From Ailurus styani (taxonomy: Eukaryota > Chordata > Mammalia > Carnivora > Ailuridae): a stretch of DNA of 64,000 nt. This document shows positions 48,182-60,352 of the stretch, one piece after another. The notes under the pieces were generated by a model. It searched no databases. It was not told the origin of the DNA and saw only the letters and a list, made by a program, of their open reading frames with translations. Each line of letters starts with the position of its first letter. The first letter of the stretch is position 1. The DNA lies in contig LNAC01000858.1 of assembly GCA_002007465.1 (NCBI GenBank), forward strand, positions 379,606-443,605, in the 5' to 3' direction. The translations under genes were made by a program, and so were the position numbers.

Positions 48182-50715
48182 AAATACCATTACAAACTAA
48201 TATAATGGCTCAAATAAAAAACCTGTCATCACTAAATGCTGGTGAAGATGCAGAGCAATTAAAATGCTCACACACTGCTAATAGAAATGAAAAACTGGTA
48301 CAGCCACTTTGAAAAAGTCTGACAGTTTCTTATTATGTTACACACACACTTATTATGAGATTGAGCAATCCCATTCACTCCTTGGTATTAACCCAAGAGG
48401 ATGAAGACATACGTCCATACATAGAAATCTGTATATAAATATTTATGGCTGGAAATAATCCAAATATGTTATCAACTGGTGAACAGATAAATAAACTGTG
48501 GAATATCCATACAAAAGATCACTACTCTTCAATAAAAATAAGTGAACTGAAACATGGACCTGAGACCAAATGAATGGCACCATCTTTGATTCAAAGATCT
48601 GTCAAATAGGTGGCCCTGGCATTTCACTGAAAATTTCAGATACAATTTCTCTAAAGTTTTAAGTGTGTCAGAAGTAGATGAACATGGAAACTCTTCATGA
48701 ACCATCACGGTGAAATTCCAGGAGGTAAGGATAACATAACTAGTGTCACATGTGGTGATTGACACATGTGACAGCAGCATCTGTAAAGCATGGGGCCACT
48801 TAAGGAAAGTGGATATAGAATTTCTTCCCTCTTCCTGGTTAAGGGTATCCACAGAACTTGCCCTCATGAAGTGGTCTTTCCTAAGCAAACAACTCTCAGG
48901 CCACCACAGCTTACCTTGCTCTTCTCAAGGTTAGCCCAAAGTCCCCATTGTTACATAGTATTGTGGCTTCTGAATGTAGTGGCATAACCAAGTCTGGTTC
49001 ATTCTTGTCAGGGGGATCAAGAACTGCTTCTGGGTGTGAAGACCTTTGTGGGCTCTCTGTCTCTGCTCTGAAACTCTGGAGAGAGGCCTGAGGTGAAGGG
49101 GTGCTCTCTTCCAGGGAAGATATTCCTATCTAGAGTCCCCTTGCTCTCTGCTTTATAAAAGCTGCTTTGCTCTAAAATGAATTTCTCAGAAACTGGGACC
49201 TGGGCCCCAGGGAACTTATTTTAAAGTCACAAAGCTGACCCTCTTGAAAGTCACTATAATCTCAGACTGAAAATACAGCCTGCCAGTGTATCAGGGGGCT
49301 AGGAGGCTCTGTTTGACTCAAGGGATATAAGGAGACCCCAGAAATACCCAGAATACACTTGACACATGATAGATTATCTCCATTTACTTCCCATTATATC
49401 CTCGGTGGTTTGGGGATAGGTCACTCTTTTAAGTGCTCTGAAGTTTGCAGTGCTGGGTTTAAGCAGGTGTGATAGTTACACAAAGCCTGAGGCTGGAAGT
49501 AAAGCACACCTGCCCTTGAATCCAAACTTACTCACTGCTAGCTTGTGACCTGGACACATCACTCCACCAACCTGAGCTTTGGCTGTTATTTTTAATGCAA
49601 ATGGTTATTCTGACATCATAGAATGGTTAGAATAGTTGTGAGATTTACATAAGTCATTCAATAAAAGAAACAAAGTATCTTCTAAATATAACAACAGTTG
49701 TCACTTAACTCAGGGCTTAATACCCTGAACTAGTCTATTTGATTTACAACTTAGACTTATCTAACCAGTTTCAAAACAACACCATGAAGCAATCATTATT
49801 AATATCCTCATTGTCAACTGAGAAACCTCTTAACCCATGTTCCTTTTCTAGCCCCTGTTTGCAGGTGACAGCTGGAATTTACCCGGTCTTTCTAGTTCAA
49901 GAACTTGGGCTCCACCATAGACCGCCGCTGCTGCTTTCTGGCATGCTCACAGTCTGCAATATAAATGCCCTTTCCCTTCCTGCCACCAACAGGGGCTTTT
50001 CTCTGGTTGTGGATCCAGGCACAAGTTCCCCATACTTTCTGGCCTGCACTGAGCACCTGCTCCTGACATGGGCTTTGCACCTGGGAGCCTGGGAGGCCCC
50101 TAAGACTTCCTGCTCCTGCCCTCTGGGTTACAAGCCCACTCCTCTCAGAAATTCACAGGCAGACCCATCTTGCAGGATGAGCCACACAGATTCAAGATCA
50201 CATTTTCCACAAGCCTCCACACCTTGACGTTACTTTGCAGTTTCTTCCTTATTAGATGGTTGGAAGATGTCCTCCATAGTCTCTCCTGCCCAGGTTCTCT
50301 CAGTCCCTAGGTGTTAGGGGTTAAATTTGAACTTTACTGAGAAATACAAGATGTGGTTCCCCACCAAACCCCAATGGTAAAAGCAACTATTGCCAAGGAC
50401 ATTGGGAACAATTTGGGAAATTTGCATGTGGACTGCCAATTAGGAATATTAATGTACATTACAGTTGTTAAGTGGAATTATATTGGAAGACCTGCACCGT
50501 GCCACATTTAGCACTGAAATTATCTTTGTTAATTTACTTTAGGAAATTTCAGCAAAAACTAACCAAGCAAATATGATAAAAGGTTAAGTAAGCTTTCTTA
50601 CATCAAGGGCATGGCTGGCTATATATGGATGTTCATTTTACCATTTTCTATTTTCTATGCTTTTCAAATTTTTGTAATACAAAAAAGGGGGGGAGATTCT
50701 CTCTTCATTAATGTA

Positions 50716-51670
50716 CCTTTTTTTTTCTTTTTGAGGTTTTGTTGTTGTTGTTTATTTCAAAGCTTCCCAGAGAAGTAAAGATACAAGCACCTCTTGGGAA
50801 TAAGGTCATGAAATGTAAATAACACTCTTGAATATGGAGCACAACAGTACTATAAAGGAAAGTATCTGTGACCAACAGAGTTTATCCCAGGAAAGGAAGA
50901 AAAAAAAGTAAATTCAAAAATACATAAAATACAAAAGTATACACAATGCAAAATAAGAAAATGGTTACCAAGCAAATCACACATTCCCAGAGATGACCCT
51001 AAACTTACAATGAGTATCTTGATTTTTTTTTAAACCAAATTAGGGACATACAGGCATAATATTACAGAAACATCTTTTTACTAAATTACATATACTGAGC
51101 ATGTATCTAGTTACCATTATTTCACAGTATTAAAAATTTTTTCTATGACAATGATTTTAAAAATTGGATCCTACTCATGGGGGTAAAAAGGAATAGAGTC
51201 TTCAACAAGTTAGTGAAATCTGTATGAACACAAGCGCAAAGCTTTAGTCTCCCTAGGAAACACTCGTCCACAACCCATCCAGTAGCACGTGACTCGACCC
51301 CTGCCAGCGCCTTTCTTAGCCTCCTCCTAGTCCAGTGAGGCAAATGTGGACTCAGAGGCACTGGGCCAGCAGAGGGGACGATGGGCGAAGCTCTGCAGGT
51401 GGTGACAAACTCCCTCAGTTCCTCCCCAGCCCCGCTGCAGCCTCTCTCTTGGCACATCCTGCAACCTCGCTTCCTGGCCTTTCGGGTGTCCACCGCAATT
51501 CTGAGGGTTGGCGCATCCTGCCGCCTAGCTCCCCAGAGTCCAGGGGTGTCCTTCCACCTAGCTCTTCCCCAGCAGCCTTGGCGGTGTGGGTCTGGGTGAG
51601 TCCTCCTGCCTCAATAGGTGGGGTCTGGGGACGTTCTTCCTCCGCTGCCCTGTCCCGGGCCAACATGAAG
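50716..51670 (-). pseudogene. Candidate retrocopy of an unknown mRNA
   Basis: Minus-strand reading has a GC- and CpG-rich beginning (about 24 CpGs in 51230-51670) and AT-rich later text. An AATAAA (50756-50751) is followed by an A-rich end, AAAAAGAAAAAAAAA. That is the profile of a processed transcript copy with a CpG-rich 5' end. Minus frame 51143-51493 is open for 116 codons (ALAGVESRATGWVVDEC) but is not recognised. A partial 60-70-bp tandem repeat (CATCCTGC...GGGTGTCC) lies near 51455-51560. Alternatives are a real CpG-promoter transcript or a lncRNA. TTCATTAATGTACC on the left and TTCATTAAATGCAG near 51887 are a weak possible target duplication. Confidence 0.3.
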
Positions 51671-51907
51671 GGAGTCTGGGTTTACTCCAGTTGGAAAAGG
51701 AATAGTCTATGTTGGATAGTTCCCAAGGGTCATGGATGTGCTCCCTTAATCAGACTGACTTTTTTTATCTTTGCAAAAATGGACCATGATCGGTGTCCTG
51801 TGGGCTCATTTTGGGAAGGTAAAAAAAAAAAAAAAGGTTATTTTCCATAAACGATGTAATTGGTTTATTAATAATATCCTTTTTTTTCATTAAATGCAGC
51901 TTTCTGG

Positions 51908-52213
51908 GGGGCTTCTGGGTGGCTCAGTTGGTTAAGCCTGTGCCTTTGGCTCAGGTCATGATCTCAGAGTTCTGGGATTGGGAGGGGGGCAACTCGGCAG
52001 ACAGCCTGTTTGTCCCTTTCCCTCTGCCCTCCCCTCAGCTCTCTCTTATATAAATAAATAAAATCTTTAAAATAAATATTTTTCAACTAACATCTTTTCA
52101 TGAAGATAGAAGCATTTTTAAAAATTTAAATTTAATTAGCCAACATATGGTAAGTACATCATTAGTTTCAGATGTAGTGTTCGATAATTTATCAGTTGCA
52201 TATAACAAATAAA
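51908..52213 (+). mobile_element. Can-SINE carrying extra 3' sequence
   Basis: A sense SINE (51908-52075) is followed by about 35 bp of unassigned DNA, then an antisense L1 3'UTR scrap (52110-52206) and AAATAAATAAA. An exact 17-bp duplication, TAAATGCAGCTTTCTGG, encloses the whole block at 51891-51907 and 52214-52230, not the SINE alone. Confidence 0.85.
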
Positions 52214-52230
52214 TAAATGCAGCTTTCTGG

Positions 52231-53040
52231 ATAAAAATCCTTCATCTTGTAAATGCAAAAGCTAAATGTGATAGCATAAGAAATGGTCAACCCAACTATA
52301 CCTATTTGTTTTGTATGCTTTGTAACTTGATATTTTATTGCCCTTATGCTCTGTTGCTGAACAAGACAATTATTTTTTAAACACTTGAGTTACATCTATT
52401 TATCTTTTAAATGTAAATATATTTAAATGTTTCTTTTAAAAATGTAAATACATGCTCAATTTGACCAAAATACAGCAGTGATGATTGGATACTGAAAGCT
52501 AGCACCATCCTCTCTCTTCCAATTAAAACCAGTATTAACTGATGCTTAACTCTAGACTTTATGCTAAAACTAACAATTCATTTTTAAAAATATGTGGTTA
52601 CTGCTTATTTACACCTTGTTTTTACACTTAAAGTTATCTCCTGATCCAGTTATCTAGTCAGGATTTGTAGAATTAAGTCATTCTTTTCTGCACTGTAAGA
52701 GCATATCATGTTTATTTAGTCAATCTCTTTGTGACTAATGTTCAGCTTGTCTCCAATTTTCACTATTATAAATAATACATAGTAAACATCATCATCCATA
52801 CATCTTTTGCATACATATGTGATTATTTCTTTGGTACAAATGCCTAAATGGTAGATTGCCCAGTTAAAATGTTAAATATTTGATAAATGCAAACAAGTAG
52901 TCTTCAGAGAGGCTATACAAGCTTACTGTTTCCTCACATCTATTTTAATACCAGATACCATGCGTTTTTTTTGTTTTTTTTCATGCATTTTTGAAGACTG
53001 ATTATTAATGATGCTTAAGAAATTAGATATGTCTTAAAGG
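52231..53040 (-). mobile_element. Old L1M-like fragment and unassigned DNA
   Basis: The part from about 52690 to 52960 resembles antisense L1M ORF2 (GTCTCCAATTTTCACTATTA, ATAAATAATACATAG). The rest, AT-rich, is not recognised. Confidence 0.4.
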
Positions 53041-53637
53041 AAGGAAAGTGGATGAAACATATTCATTCAACAAGCATTTATTGAAAACCTGTGGGGTGAC
53101 AGATTTCATTCTAGATGCTGGGATAATAAGTAGTAAAAATTTCCACTCCTGAGCAATTTATGATCAGGGTTGCTGTGGTCAATTAAGAAACAATGCAATA
53201 CTTAAGGAGATCTAATAAAAAACATGGGCAGGGTTGGTGAGTCCAGTCATCTGTGACTAGTGACCGTAGGGAGCCATTATCACCACAACAACTGCCATGG
53301 AGTCAGGAAGTATTACTAGAACCTGGTAGAAAAGACTGCACCAAAGGGACCTGTGACCTTAGGTAGAGGAACATTATAATGGCCAACTCATGGCTCAGCA
53401 TAAAGAGTCAAAGGTATAAACACCCAAACCTCATTTGCTTTCCACCCTCTCATCTCATTCCCTAATAAGCATTTACATCCCCCTACTCTGTCATTCTTAG
53501 AAGTGCATCCACATAGTCTCCTCCAGAGCTCCTTGTTAATTTTCCAGTTAATTTTTTCCTAGCCCTGGAATATCAATCAACTCACTAAGCCATTGATTAT
53601 GAATTAGTATAACTTTTTTCTCTAAAGATTTTATTTA

Positions 53638-53775
53638 GGGGTACCTGATTGGCTCAGTCAGTTGAATGTCTGCCTTTGGCTCAGGTCATGATCCCAGGGT
53701 CCTGGGATTGAGCCCCACATCTGGCTCCTGCTTCTCCCTCTTCTTCTCCCTTTGCCTGCTGCTACCTCTGCTCAT

Positions 53776-53840
<65 letters not shown>

Positions 53841-53873
53841 CTCAAATAAATAAATTTTTAAAAATCTTTAAAA
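53638..53873 (+). mobile_element. Can-SINE inserted in an antisense SINE tail
   Basis: Sense SINE with a long (CT)n tract at 53779-53832. AAAGATTTTATTTA at 53624-53637 and 53874-53887 is its target duplication and belongs to the tail of the SINE that follows. Confidence 0.95.
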
Positions 53874-54050
53874 AAAGATTTTATTTATTTACTTGTCAGA
53901 GGGAGAGCACAGCAGTGGGAACAGTAAGCAGAGGGGGAAGCAGGCTCCCCACTGAGCAAGAAGCCCAATGCAGGACTTGATTTCAGGACCCTGGAATGAT
54001 GACCTGAGCTGAAGGCAGACGTTCGAATGACTGAGCCACCCAGGAGTCCC
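53874..54050 (-). mobile_element. Can-SINE, antisense
   Basis: Antisense SINE whose T-rich end starts left of the inserted sense SINE, near 53613. AATTAGTATAA on the left and AATCAGTATTA on the right form the worn outer duplication. The site is empty in copy A near 4385. Confidence 0.93.
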
Positions 54051-54081
54051 TTAATCAGTATTATTCAACATATCTCCTTCT

Positions 54082-54186
54082 GTGCTCACTTTGGCAGGAC
54101 ATATACTAAAATTGGAACAATACACAAGAAGATTAGCATTCCCCCTGTGCAAGGATGACACAAAAATTCATGAAACATTCCATATG
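54082..54186 (+). pseudogene. RNU6: U6 snRNA retropseudogene
   Basis: Full-length U6 copy: GTGCTCACTTTGGCAGGACA, ACTAAAATTGGAACAATACA, GAAGATTAGCATTCCCCCTG, TGCAAGGATGACAC, ATTCCATAT. Several positions differ from functional U6, including the catalytic-region word AGCATTCCCCCTGTGC (normally AGCATGGCCCCTGCGC). An A-rich tail follows, no TATA/PSE promoter precedes it, and TCTCCTTCT/TTTCCTTCC may be a worn target duplication. Copy A lacks it near 4408, so it is a younger retrocopy. U6 normally acts in the spliceosome core. Confidence 0.96.
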
Positions 54187-54480
54187 TAAAACAAAACCCA
54201 AAACAACACGTGTTTCCTTCCATACAAAGTGGACAACAAAATATACCTCTTAAAACTCTGCCCATAGGGAGAATTTTTCTGTACCAGAGTCTTTCAGGGT
54301 CACCCACGAATGGGGCTATAATGCAGCAGCCATTCGCTTCCACACAATGTTACCACAACTTGCAGACATATTTATAAACTGAGGAGGGTGCTTTTTCCTC
54401 CTCTGGAAATGTCACATGTTTATAGTGGACTTCCCATGGGACTTCAAGGTGCACGGAGGGTCATGCGTTGAGGCAGTAGG

Positions 54481-54799
54481 AATATGTACCATGTGAGTGT
54501 GAACCACTTGCTTATACAGTTTGTTTGTACTTCCAGTCTTGCATCTACCATTCCATTTAATAAAAGAATAACCTTGCACACATCCAATATTTTCATTCAG
54601 TGAAATAGATGATCATGTTCATGATAGATATTTTGGGTTACATAGTCACTTGCTATCCCATGCTGAGGGAGTTTAGTCTCTATGGGGACCCAGTAGCAAA
54701 TCAGAAGCTGCTTTTCAAATGGAAGATAGTTATCATGATGTTAAGGCATACCTTACTCCCAAACCCTAGAGATTTAAGTTCTATTGAGTCTTCCAATCT
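54481..54799. other. Unassigned stretch
   Basis: No gene or repeat recognised between the duplication and the following L1M. Confidence 0.45.
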
Positions 54800-55654
54800 A
54801 TGAACACAGTATGACTCTCCATTTATTTAGGTCATTGATATTTTAATCAGCATTTTGAATTTTTTGTCATACAGATCCTGCATATATTTTGTGAGATTTG
54901 TTTTAATTTTTGGAGCAATTGTAAATAGTACTATATTTAAAATTTTCATTTTCAATTGTTTTTTTGCTAATTTATAGAAATATGATTGATATTTGTGTGT
55001 TGACTTTGTATTCTATGATCTTGCTAAACTCACTTAATAGTTTTAGGAATGTTTGGCAGATTCCTTGGGATTTTCTGTGTAGACAAACACTCTACAAATA
55101 AGGATAGATTTGTTTCTTCGTTTCCAATCTATACGTCTTTTGTTTTGTTTTGTTTTCTTGCATTATTTAAATGGCCAGGACCTAGTACTATGTAAATTGT
55201 TTTAGGGAGAGTGGACACTCTTGCTTGGGTCCTAATTTTAGGGGGAAGACATTAAGACTCCAGTCTTATTAAGTATCCTGTTAGCTTTAGTAATTTTGTC
55301 GTTCTTTATCAGATTGAGGAAGTTTCCTTTTATGTCTAGTTTTCTTGGAGTTATTATTATGAATGGATGTTGGATTTGGTCAATTGCTTTTTCTGCATCA
55401 ATTGATCTGTTTTTTCTTCTTTAACCTGTCAAAATTGTAGATTACATTGATTTATTTTCATATATTGAGCCAGCCTTACATTTGTGGTATAAACCATATC
55501 TGGTTGTAGTAATTTTTCTACATATTTGCGGATATGATTTACTTATATTTTATGAAAACTTTTGTGCTTTTTTCATAAGGAATATTGGACTGTTGTTTTC
55601 TTTTTTGGTATTGTCTTTGTTTGACTTTGATGTTGGCCTTATAAAGTAAGCTGG

Positions 55655-55833
55655 GGCACCTGGGTGACTCAGTCTGTTGAGTATCTATCTGCCTTCAGCT
55701 CAGGTCATGATCCCATGGGTCCTGGGATTGAGTCCCACATCGGGCTCCCTGCTCAGCAGGGAGTATGCTCCTCCCTTTCCCTCTCCTGTGCTTTCTCTTT
55801 CTCAAATAAATAAATAAAATCTTTTTAAAAAAT
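55655..55833 (+). mobile_element. Can-SINE
   Basis: Sense SINE in L1M. AAAGTAAGCTGG at 55643-55654 and AAAATAAGCTGG at 55834-55845 flank it. Confidence 0.95.
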
Positions 55834-55905
55834 AAAATAAGCTGGGAAGTGTTCCCTCCACCTTTGTTTTCTGGAAGAGTTTGTGTTGAATCGGTGTTAC
55901 TTCAT

Positions 55906-56236
55906 ATTTTCCCTCCCAGCTCTGGGTATACATATATATTGTAAAATAACCATCATAATCAAGTTAATTAAGATACCCATCACCTCACATAGTTACTGTT
56001 TTCCCTTTCTTTTCTTTCCTTTGCTTTTCTTTTCTCCTTTTTCTTTCTTTCTTTTTTATTTCTTTCTTCCTTCCTTCCTCTCTTTTTTCTGGTGAGAGCA
56101 CTTAAAATTTAATCTCATATCAAATTTTAAGTACACAGTAGAGCATTGTTAGCTATAGTCACATTGCTGTACATTAGATCTCCAGAACTTACTCATCTTG
56201 CATAACTGAAACTTTGCACCCCTTAATGTCTGCAGG
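55906..56236 (-). mobile_element. L1M 3'-end-like insert
   Basis: The TTTTAAGTACACAGTAGAGC and AGCTATAGTCACATTGCTGT then ACATTAGATCTCCAGAACTT pattern is a common mammalian L1M 3'-end motif (subfamily not assigned). It contains a CTTT/CTTCC-rich run at 56004-56090 and splits older L1M ORF2. Confidence 0.55.
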
Positions 56237-56756
56237 TTCTGTACTTAGAATTCCTCTTTTATTCCTGATGTTGTTAAATTGCATCTTCCCTTTATATTTG
56301 TCAATCTTGCTAGAAGTTTATCATTTATTTTATCTTTTCACAAAACCAAAACTTTCAGTTTGATTTTCTCTTTTGTTTTTGTTGTTTTAATTTTATAACT
56401 AGAGCTATCTGTCAAGGGTTTTTAAGAAGCCATTATAATGCTTCAACAAGCAACTACAATTTTTTGGAAACAAATGAAAAAATAGAAAATCTAATGAGAG
56501 AAATACAAATTATAAAGACAGTAAATGCAAATTAGAGAACTGAAAAATATAATAATCAAAACGAAAAATTTGCTGTATAAGTTAAATAGTAGAGGTGACA
56601 TAACAGAGGACAGATTCTGATGATCTGAAGACAGATCAATAGAATCTACCCAATGTGAGCAACAGGAAAAAAAAAAGACTAAAAAAAAAATGACAGCATC
56701 TCAAGGACCCTTAGGGACAAAACAAAAGAGCTAATGTTGCTGTCAGAAATCCAGGA

Positions 56757-57188
<432 letters not shown>

Positions 57189-57224
<36 letters not shown>
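57189..57224. repeat. (GA)n microsatellite
   Basis: GA tract grown from the tail of the RPL34 retrocopy. Confidence 0.96.
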
Positions 57225-57229
<5 letters not shown>

Positions 57230-57654
57230 CCCGAAGAGAGGAGAGGGAGTGGAACTAAAAAAAATATTTGAAAAAACAAGTCTGAAGCTTCTGAAATTGG
57301 GAAAAGGACATAAATCTACAGATTCAAGAAGCTAAATGATCTCCAAACAGGATAAATTCAAAGAAATCCATGCCAAGACACATCATCATTAAATTTCTGA
57401 AAACTAAAGACAAAGAAAAATATCTTGAAAACATCCAGAGAGAAACAATATATTTTAATATCAACATATTTCTAATCTGTAACTCTGGGGACAGAAGAAA
57501 TTACTGAAGGAAAACACTTCAAACAAATTCTATACCCTGTGAAAATATCCTTCAAGAATGAAGGGGAAAACCACAACACTATCAGATGAAGTAAAATTAA
57601 GAATTTTATGCTAGCAAACCTACTCTTTAAATAATGATTAAAGAGGGGTGCCTG

Positions 57655-57829
57655 GGTGGCTCATCAGTTAAGCATCTGCCTTTGGCTTAGGTCATGATCC
57701 CAGCGTTCTGGGATTGAGCCCCACATTGGGCTCCCTGCTCAACAGGAACTCTGCTTCTCCCTCTGCCCCTACCCCTGCTCATACTCTCTCTTTCAAATAA
57801 ATAACTAAAATCTTAAAAAAATGGCTAAA
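57655..57829 (+). mobile_element. Can-SINE
   Basis: Sense SINE in L1M. AATGATTAAAGA at 57643-57654 and AATGGCTAAAGA at 57830-57841 flank it. Confidence 0.95.
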
Positions 57830-58135
57830 GAAACCTCTCTAAAAGAAAGACTTTGAACTTCAGAAAGGAAAGAACATCAAAATAGGTCAAAATAGGGGTA
57901 AAGACACAAGATGATTCAAGCTTTTATGAATTTCTTAAACTATATTTGATTGTTGAAGCAAAAGTTATAGCACCACCTCATGGGGTGTTTGAAATATAAG
58001 GAGGAAATACAACAATTATATTTATGAAGTGTGTGTGAAGGTAAAGGGACCTAAATAGAAGTAAGGTTTTTATGCTTACTAGAAAGTGTTAAATGTCAAT
58101 ATTAGTACACTATAATAAGCTCATATATATATTTG

Positions 58136-58158
58136 AATGCCAATGCCAATGCCAATGC
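58136..58158. repeat. Short hexamer repeat
   Basis: Four AATGCC-type units in tandem within L1M sequence. Confidence 0.85.
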
Positions 58159-58344
58159 CTAAGCAATGGCTAGGAAAGTTATTTGAAGCTATATACTTAG
58201 AACACTCTAAGTAAATCAAGGTAGAAATGGAAACAAGAAACATGTGAAGCAAACAAGCAAATAATAAAATGGCAGTATCTGTCCTAATATATCAGAATTA
58301 TGTCAAATGTAAATATTTTAAATGCACTGATTAAAAGATAGAGA

Positions 58345-60352
58345 GGACTTCTGGGAAAGCTGGCAGAATAGGAGGACTCTAAACTCACCTTGTCCCATGA
58401 ATACAACTAGACAACACTCACATCAGTGTACATAACCCTGAAAATGACCCAAAGACCGGCAAAACAGACTCTCCTTAGATATAGAGAAGATGCCATATGG
58501 AAGGAGGAAGGAAAGGCAAAGACACAGCCAGGAGCTAAATGGACCACAGGACTGTCCCTAGGAGGGAGAGATGCTGCAGACACCAAGATGGGAAAGAAAC
58601 AGGAGCCCACACCAGGGAGCCCACATAAGAAAGATGAATTTCCCAATTTCTTATAATCCACTAAAATCTGGAACTTTAAAAATCAGTGGGTTTGGCTTTG
58701 GGAGAGCTGGGAAGGTGAGAGGAAACTGACTCTCCACCTTTAAAGAGCTAGCACAACAAAGACCCCACAGAGATATTAGCCTAAAAGCAGCAGTTTGAAA
58801 ATTCCTGAGGCATATGGTAGGAGGATTTCTCTCCTCATCTCAGAACATATGCTGGAGGGTTAGGGATCATTGGGAGACTTCCAAAACAAAGGAGCTGGCA
58901 AGCACAATTTCCCTATCTTGCCCCCCAGCATAAACACACTGCCACCTGCAGGACTCAGTTCAGCACTGACATTACCTAACTTGCCAACAATGTACCCTGT
59001 CCTGTGTTCCTTCAGACACAGTCTCTCCAGCCAGGCTTCAGCTCCAGTTCTCCTCTCACAGTAGACCTGCACAAACCTTGCTAACACTGAGTGTGCAGCC
59101 CTCTCTCCACATCCTTCCCTCCTCCCACTCCTCACTTCAATATATCGGCCCCTTCTAATATGCTTTTGGTCGGAGCCCATCCACAGTGGTACTGCAAACA
59201 TGGCAATGTGCTAGTAGCCTGTATGGGGACCAGTACCCTCTGAAGTGACTCCTATTCTGGGGAAAGGGAAAGATAACTATATGCAACAATCAGAATGCAG
59301 CCCAAGCGTGGGCAGGGGACAGACATTTGGTTTGACTGCAGACCCCACCCACCAATGAATATTTCTCAGGAGCAAACATAGGGAAAATATAGTTTGAAGC
59401 TACTTCATCTCTGGCAAACACCTTATTTGACTCAACTGAAGCCCAAGGTGGCCCCAGACTGGCCCACTAATGACACAGGGACCAAACCCTTCCCACAACA
59501 GGTGGAGAGCCATTGCAGATGACTGGACTTAAGGCAAAAGCAGTTCAGCCACAACAGCAGGGTGCACAGAACTCACATAGGAGACACCCTTGAAGTGCCA
59601 GTTTCTGGCAACCAGGAGACACTGCACTATAGGGTGTTACAGCATCTCTTCTTCATAAGGCCCCTAATTTCAAGAGCAGGAGACAGAGCTAACTTTCCTA
59701 ACACATACAAACAGACACAGAGAGTTAGACAAAAAGAGGAGACAGAGGAATATGTCTCAAATGAGAGAACAGGACAAAATCACAGCAAGAAGCCTAAATG
59801 AAATGGAGATAAGTAATATGCCTGACAGAGGATTCAAAGTAATGGTCATAAAGATACTCACTAGGCTTTAGAAAAGAGTGGAAGGCCTCAGTGAGACCCT
59901 TAAAGAGATTGAAAACATAAAGAACGAATCAGAGATAAAGAACTCAGGAACAAATTTAAAAAACACCACATGCAGTACATAATAGACTGGAGGAAGGAGA
60001 AGAACAGATCAATGACCTGGAAGACAGAGTAATGGAAAGTAATGAAATTGAACAGGTGAGGAAAAAAATAATAAATCAAATTAGGCTTAGCGAACTCTGA
60101 CACTGTCAAGTGTAAAAACATTCACATTAGAGGAATCCCAGAAGAGAGAGAAAAGGTGACAGAAAATTTATGTGAAGAAATAATAGCTGAAAAATTACCA
60201 ATCTGGAAATGGAAATGGAAATGGATATCCAGATTCAAAAGGCACAGAAAGTCTTCAACAAAACTGACCCAAAGAGGTCCACACCAAGACCCAGAGTAAT
60301 TAAAATGGCAAAAAGTAGTGATAAAGAGAGAATTTTAAAATTAGCAAGAGTA
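58345..60352 (+). mobile_element. LINE-1 5'UTR and ORF1 start, sense
   Basis: Starts with an L1-like leader (GACTTCTGGGAAAGCTGGCA) and has a long GC-balanced 5'UTR to about 59800. ORF1 begins near 59803 and is broken soon after. ORF1 C-terminal text (QIQKAQKVFNKTDPKRSTPR) ends at about 60352, where a second L1 begins. Its ORF2 is absent. Confidence 0.85.

Larger units (their letters stand above)
47560..48530 (+). mobile_element. Old L1M 3' region, sense
   Basis: Sense ORF2 end of an ancient L1 (CACTGCTAATAGAAATG, GGTACAGCCACTTTG, AATAAACTGTGGAATATCCA). Two SINEs have inserted in it. It borders copy B of the duplication. Confidence 0.82.
48560..54480 (+). repeat. Ancient segmental duplication, copy B
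   Basis: Direct-orientation partner of 1-4880, about 48.5 kb away. It lacks the LTR and the SINE of copy A, and its counterpart of the CpG island (49790-50340) has almost no CpG. It has gained the block at 50340-53040 (candidate retrocopy and SINE), a SINE pair at 53613-54050 and a U6 retropseudogene at 54082. No coding exon is recognised; the 162-codon frame at 49739-50227 is not conserved in frame with copy A. Confidence 0.85.
54800..56440 (-). mobile_element. Old L1M ORF2, antisense
   Basis: Antisense ORF2 text (GTTTTAATTTTTGGAGCAAT, TATGAATGGATGTTGGATTT, CTTTTTCTGCATCAATTGAT), resuming after an insertion with TGTCAATCTTGCTAGAAGTT. A SINE and a second L1 piece interrupt it. Confidence 0.8.

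Noticed and set aside
51335..51850. 171-codon plus-strand frame over the CpG-rich block
   Set aside because: It ends in a poly-A run (KKKKK), has no recognisable domain, and the minus strand gives the better transcript-like reading.
58136..58158. Tandem hexamers that might be a CRISPR-like or telomeric repeat
   Set aside because: Only four short units without spacers; a simple slippage product in L1M.
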